The notes under the pieces were generated by a model. That model searched no databases. It was given only the letters and a program-made list of their open reading frames with translations, and was not told the origin of the DNA. From Paenibacillus nanensis (lineage in GTDB: Bacteria; Bacillota; Bacilli; Paenibacillales; Paenibacillaceae): a DNA stretch of 64,000 bases. A program made the position numbers and the translations under genes. The DNA lies in assembly GCF_003583765.1 (NCBI RefSeq), contig NZ_QXQA01000002.1:124001-188000 (forward strand), in the 5' to 3' direction. The number at the start of each line of letters is the position of its first letter. The stretch's first letter is position 1. This document shows, one piece after another, positions 61,695 through 64,000 of the stretch.

Positions 61695-62093
61695 TTATGC
61701 GACGGTGAAGAGCAGTCTTCCGAGCATAATAATCATAAACACCACATACAGCGCGCTCATCGCAAAAAAACTCATGCGCCAAACCGCCCGGAACACGCGT
61801 TTCACATCTACGGTCCCGCGCTTGCGGAATTGCGCGTTGCCCAGCAAACCGCCGCCAATAATCATGACGAGCAAAATGCCGTACAAGCCGAAATCATTAT
61901 CAAATAGGATGTTGAATAGGGCCGCCACGCACAAAATAAAAAATGCGTTGGAGACATCAATCGCCATCGTGATCGCTTTTTTTCGATCCCGGATGTAGGC
62001 ACCGTATACGAACAGAACAATGGCAAAGGGTAAGATCGGTATAACCGCGAGAATCGTATACAGCCATTCGATGCTGCCCCATATTGCTCCCAT
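61695..62093 (-). CDS. DUF3397 family membrane protein
   Basis: A 132-residue protein with four membrane helices (WLYTILAVIPILPFAIVLFV, then the FFILCVAALFNILF and ILLVMIIGGGLLGN segments, and FFAMSALYVVFMIIMLGRLL). The loop motifs RDRKKAITMAIDVSNAF and GNAQFRKRGTVDVKR match DUF3397, which lies beside the ketopantoate reductase-like gene in many Bacillales. No function is known. ATG at 62093 follows GGAGGAGGG; upstream codons overlap the neighbouring gene. Confidence 0.85.
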   Translation of the reverse strand: MGAIWGSIEWLYTILAVIPILPFAIVLFVYGAYIRDRKKAITMAIDVSNAFFILCVAALFNILFDNDFGLYGILLVMIIGGGLLGNAQFRKRGTVDVKRVFRAVWRMSFFAMSALYVVFMIIMLGRLLFTVA

Positions 62094-62112
62094 TCCCGCC
62101 CTCCTCCCTGGA

Positions 62113-63081
62113 TTACAACGTTGCTTCGCCGTATGGCGCAATCAGCGCCGTCATGGCATCGTTAAGCGGCGATTCCCGCCCGAGCTGCTTGGCGAGCCTC
62201 GACACTGCTCCGTTAATAGCCTCGATCTCCGTCGGCCTTCCCGCCCTGACATCAGCCAGCATCGACGAAACATTGGCGCTTGTCCGGCTGCAGACATCCA
62301 GCACGGCATCCCATCTGTCCTCGGATCGCTCCATTCCGGCGGCGACCAATATTTCATAGGTTTCCTTATGTAAAGCCCGCATAAGCCGCAGCCGTCCGTC
62401 ATGCTGAGGCAGCTCTCCGTTCGTTACATCAAACAAGGCAGTAAGCGGATTAATCACCGCATTAATCAGCAGCTTTTGGTAAATGCGATTCTTCATGTTT
62501 TTCGACAGAATAGCGTGAAATCCTGCCTTTTGCAAGGAAGAAAGTAACATTTTTTGTGCAATCTCGCTTTTTTCGGCTTTTTTCTGACCGTTTGCGTCCC
62601 ATTCGCCGAACCAAAGCTCTCCAATGCCGGTATGCTTCACTGTACGGCTGTCCTCTCGTTTCGCCCCGTCGGTTGTAACCGCCGCATAAACCGGCGTTCC
62701 GCCAAGCGCGTCCGCCAGCTTCTCGAGATGTCCGATTCCGTTCTGCAGGCAGATGACGGATGCGCCGTTTCTCGCCTTGTCCGACAGTGCCTTTAAGCTA
62801 GATAATAGCTCGCTTCCGATCGCGGTCTGCTTCACGGCGAGCAAAATCCACATCTCGTCTTCCATCTCCATAGCGGATAGACGGCTCCCGTTCAACCATT
62901 CGCTCGCGACGCGGACAAGCTGTTCCTCTCCCTGTTTGTTCACGAGCAGCAAGCCCTCCTCGCAAATCCGCCTGCTTTGCGCCTCCGTTCGCGTCCATAG
63001 CGTCGCCCCGGCTTCCGCGAGCGCAAGCTTAGCGGCAAACAGCAGCCCGATCGCTCCGCCGCCTACAATATGAATACCCAT
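62113..63081 (-). CDS. 2-dehydropantoate 2-reductase family protein
   Basis: A 322-residue NADP-dependent ketopantoate reductase homologue, the YlbQ position of B. subtilis. The Rossmann site is MGIHIVGGGAIGLLFAAKLA. The conserved Lys and following helix are in FHAILSKNMKNRIYQKLLIN (about 205-225), and the C-terminal SSMLADVRAGRPTEIEAING carries the catalytic Asn/Glu region. It would supply pantoate for coenzyme A. Several paralogues exist in Bacillales, so panE is not certain. Confidence 0.88.
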   Translation of the reverse strand: MGIHIVGGGAIGLLFAAKLALAEAGATLWTRTEAQSRRICEEGLLLVNKQGEEQLVRVASEWLNGSRLSAMEMEDEMWILLAVKQTAIGSELLSSLKALSDKARNGASVICLQNGIGHLEKLADALGGTPVYAAVTTDGAKREDSRTVKHTGIGELWFGEWDANGQKKAEKSEIAQKMLLSSLQKAGFHAILSKNMKNRIYQKLLINAVINPLTALFDVTNGELPQHDGRLRLMRALHKETYEILVAAGMERSEDRWDAVLDVCSRTSANVSSMLADVRAGRPTEIEAINGAVSRLAKQLGRESPLNDAMTALIAPYGEATL

Positions 63082-63148
63082 TGTTTTCTCCCTGTCCAGC
63101 GGAAATAATTGGCTTTCAAGTCTTCCGTATTATAACCTTCGCCTATTT

Positions 63149-63182
63149 AAAAGAAAAGCCCGCCGTTTAGGAATACGGCGGG
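63149..63182 (-). terminator. Terminator after rsfA
   Basis: CCCGCCGT and ACGGCGGG with an 8-base loop, followed by CTTTTCTTTT on the minus strand. Confidence 0.85.
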
Positions 63183-63202
63183 TTCTTCTGCTCCGATATG
63201 AC

Positions 63203-63853
63203 CTATTCAATACGTTCCAAGTTACCGTTGGCATCCATCTTAAACCGCGGCTTTGCTTCCTCTTCATTCGATAGTACCGTTAGCCGTCTTGCGCGGTCCA
63301 TAATTTGAATCAGCGTTTTGTAATCGTCGTTAACGGCGCGGTAATCGGTTTGGGCGCTGTTCACTTCCTTCGTCAGTCTTTCATTCTCGCTGCGAAGCCG
63401 GTACAGCTCTTCTTCCTTTTCTTTCAATTCCTTCTCGAACAGCTTAATTTGTCTGGCTAAATCTTGATAGGTCGTTTTCCAGCTCCGCAGATAGCGAATG
63501 ACCGCATCAACGGTAAGCCCTTCGTCCATCGCGTTTACATCCTGTTTAAAAGCGCGTTCTTCCGCGTCATATACCGCTATTGAAGAGACTTGGGATGTGG
63601 CGGTAACCGCCTGTTTTTTCAAATAGTTGCGCTTCTGGCGCTGCTGCTTCGCAATTTGAATCGCATCCTCGTAACGCTTGCGGACACAGCTGTTCCAACG
63701 GAACCCGCAGGCTGCGGATGTGCGCCCGATTCTTTCGCCAACCTCTTCGAAGGCCGCAAGCTGTGTGCTTCCCTCTCTTATATGGCGGAGCGTTACTTCG
63801 GCGAGAATCAAATCATCGTCCGGACTCCACGCGTCTTGTCTAACTGCTGTCAT
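63203..63853 (-). CDS. rsfA: RsfA-type prespore transcription factor
   Basis: A 216-residue protein with an N-terminal Myb/SANT-like DNA-binding domain (about 5-65, RQDAWSPDDDLILAEVTLRH, then CGFRWNSCVRKRYEDAIQIA) and a long C-terminal coiled coil (about 125-190, YQDLARQIKLFEKELKEKEE). This arrangement is that of RsfA (YlbO), which tunes SigF-dependent genes in the forespore. ATG follows AGGAGG. A near-consensus SigF promoter lies upstream, and a strong terminator follows. Confidence 0.9.
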   Translation of the reverse strand: MTAVRQDAWSPDDDLILAEVTLRHIREGSTQLAAFEEVGERIGRTSAACGFRWNSCVRKRYEDAIQIAKQQRQKRNYLKKQAVTATSQVSSIAVYDAEERAFKQDVNAMDEGLTVDAVIRYLRSWKTTYQDLARQIKLFEKELKEKEEELYRLRSENERLTKEVNSAQTDYRAVNDDYKTLIQIMDRARRLTVLSNEEEAKPRFKMDANGNLERIE

Positions 63854-63936
63854 GCAATCAAAACCTCCTAACGTAAAAGGCGCTTACTTATCTCTATGCC
63901 CTTGGTAGAGTTCATAGAATCTATTGGATACTATTT

Positions 63937-63965
63937 TGTATATCCATTTTTTAACTGACTCATAC
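63937..63965 (-). promoter_or_regulatory. Candidate SigF promoter of rsfA
   Basis: On the minus strand GTATG (63961-63965), exactly 15 bases, GGATATACA (63937-63945). This fits the SigF consensus GHATR-N15-GGnnAnAnT except for the last base. rsfA is SigF-dependent in B. subtilis. The start would be about 75 bases before the ATG. Confidence 0.5.
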
Positions 63966-64000
63966 ATGATTAGGATGATTGATGAGCAAACTGTAAACGG

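Overview
The window reads as chromosome of an endospore-forming, Gram-positive Paenibacillaceae bacterium (Paenibacillus or a close relative). The evidence is the division and cell-wall (dcw) cluster interleaved with spoVD, spoVE, spoIIGA, sigE and sigG, the ylm-divIVA-ileS-lspA-rluD-pyr order shared with Bacillus subtilis, a meso-DAP-type MurE, DapL for lysine/DAP synthesis, BshC for bacillithiol and a type-2 isoleucyl-tRNA synthetase. Almost everything is on the minus strand; only yjcG, a yteA-type gene and an arsR-type gene are on the plus strand.

Layout from low to high coordinates. 1-2.9 kb is an AT-rich accessory segment beside a tRNA cluster (Leu-TAA, Ile2-CAT, initiator Met). It holds a broken tyrosine recombinase, a 31-codon yolD remnant behind an intact promoter with a LexA-type operator, a 4-fold beta flower protein, a CoiA-like zinc/nuclease protein and an unknown gene cut by the window edge. 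4.3-11.5 kb is a five-gene operon: ATPase, lipoprotein adaptor, double-length FtsX-type permease with a Gly/Asn linker, a second ATPase fused to an AbrB-like domain, and a family 1 solute-binding lipoprotein. 11.7-13.4 kb is a chemoreceptor. 13.5-22.5 kb is the pyrimidine operon pyrR-pyrB-pyrC-carA-carB-pyrF-pyrE with a PyrR attenuation leader; it lacks pyrP, pyrK and pyrD, and an 18-bp hairpin sits where pyrK-pyrD would be.

22.6-30.3 kb holds dapL, rluD, lspA, a yteA-type gene, a DUF5665 gene and ileS under an Ile T-box. 30.3-37.1 kb is divIVA-ylmH-ylmG-sepF-yggS-pgeF-ylmC-sigG-sigE-spoIIGA. 37.5-57.4 kb is the dcw cluster (transcribed mraZ, rsmH, ftsL, pbpB, spoVD, murE, murF, mraY, murD, spoVE, murG, murB, murA, divIB, then ftsA, ftsZ). 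57.5-58.5 kb is an ArsR-SRPBCC fusion with twin palindromic operators. It is followed by ahcY, bshC, a DUF3397 gene, a ketopantoate reductase-like gene and rsfA.

The main chromosome functions fit together: precursor synthesis (Mur enzymes), flipping and septal synthesis (SpoVE/PBP2B/FtsL/DivIB), the Z ring (FtsZ, FtsA, SepF, DivIVA) and the compartment-specific sigma cascade (SpoIIGA, SigE, SigG, RsfA). Candidate SigH, SigF and spoIIG-type promoters are visible at the places expected from B. subtilis. The least ordinary parts are the ABC operon with its ATPase-AbrB fusion, the SOS-type promoter left in front of a yolD stump, and the structured leader of the arsR-type gene.
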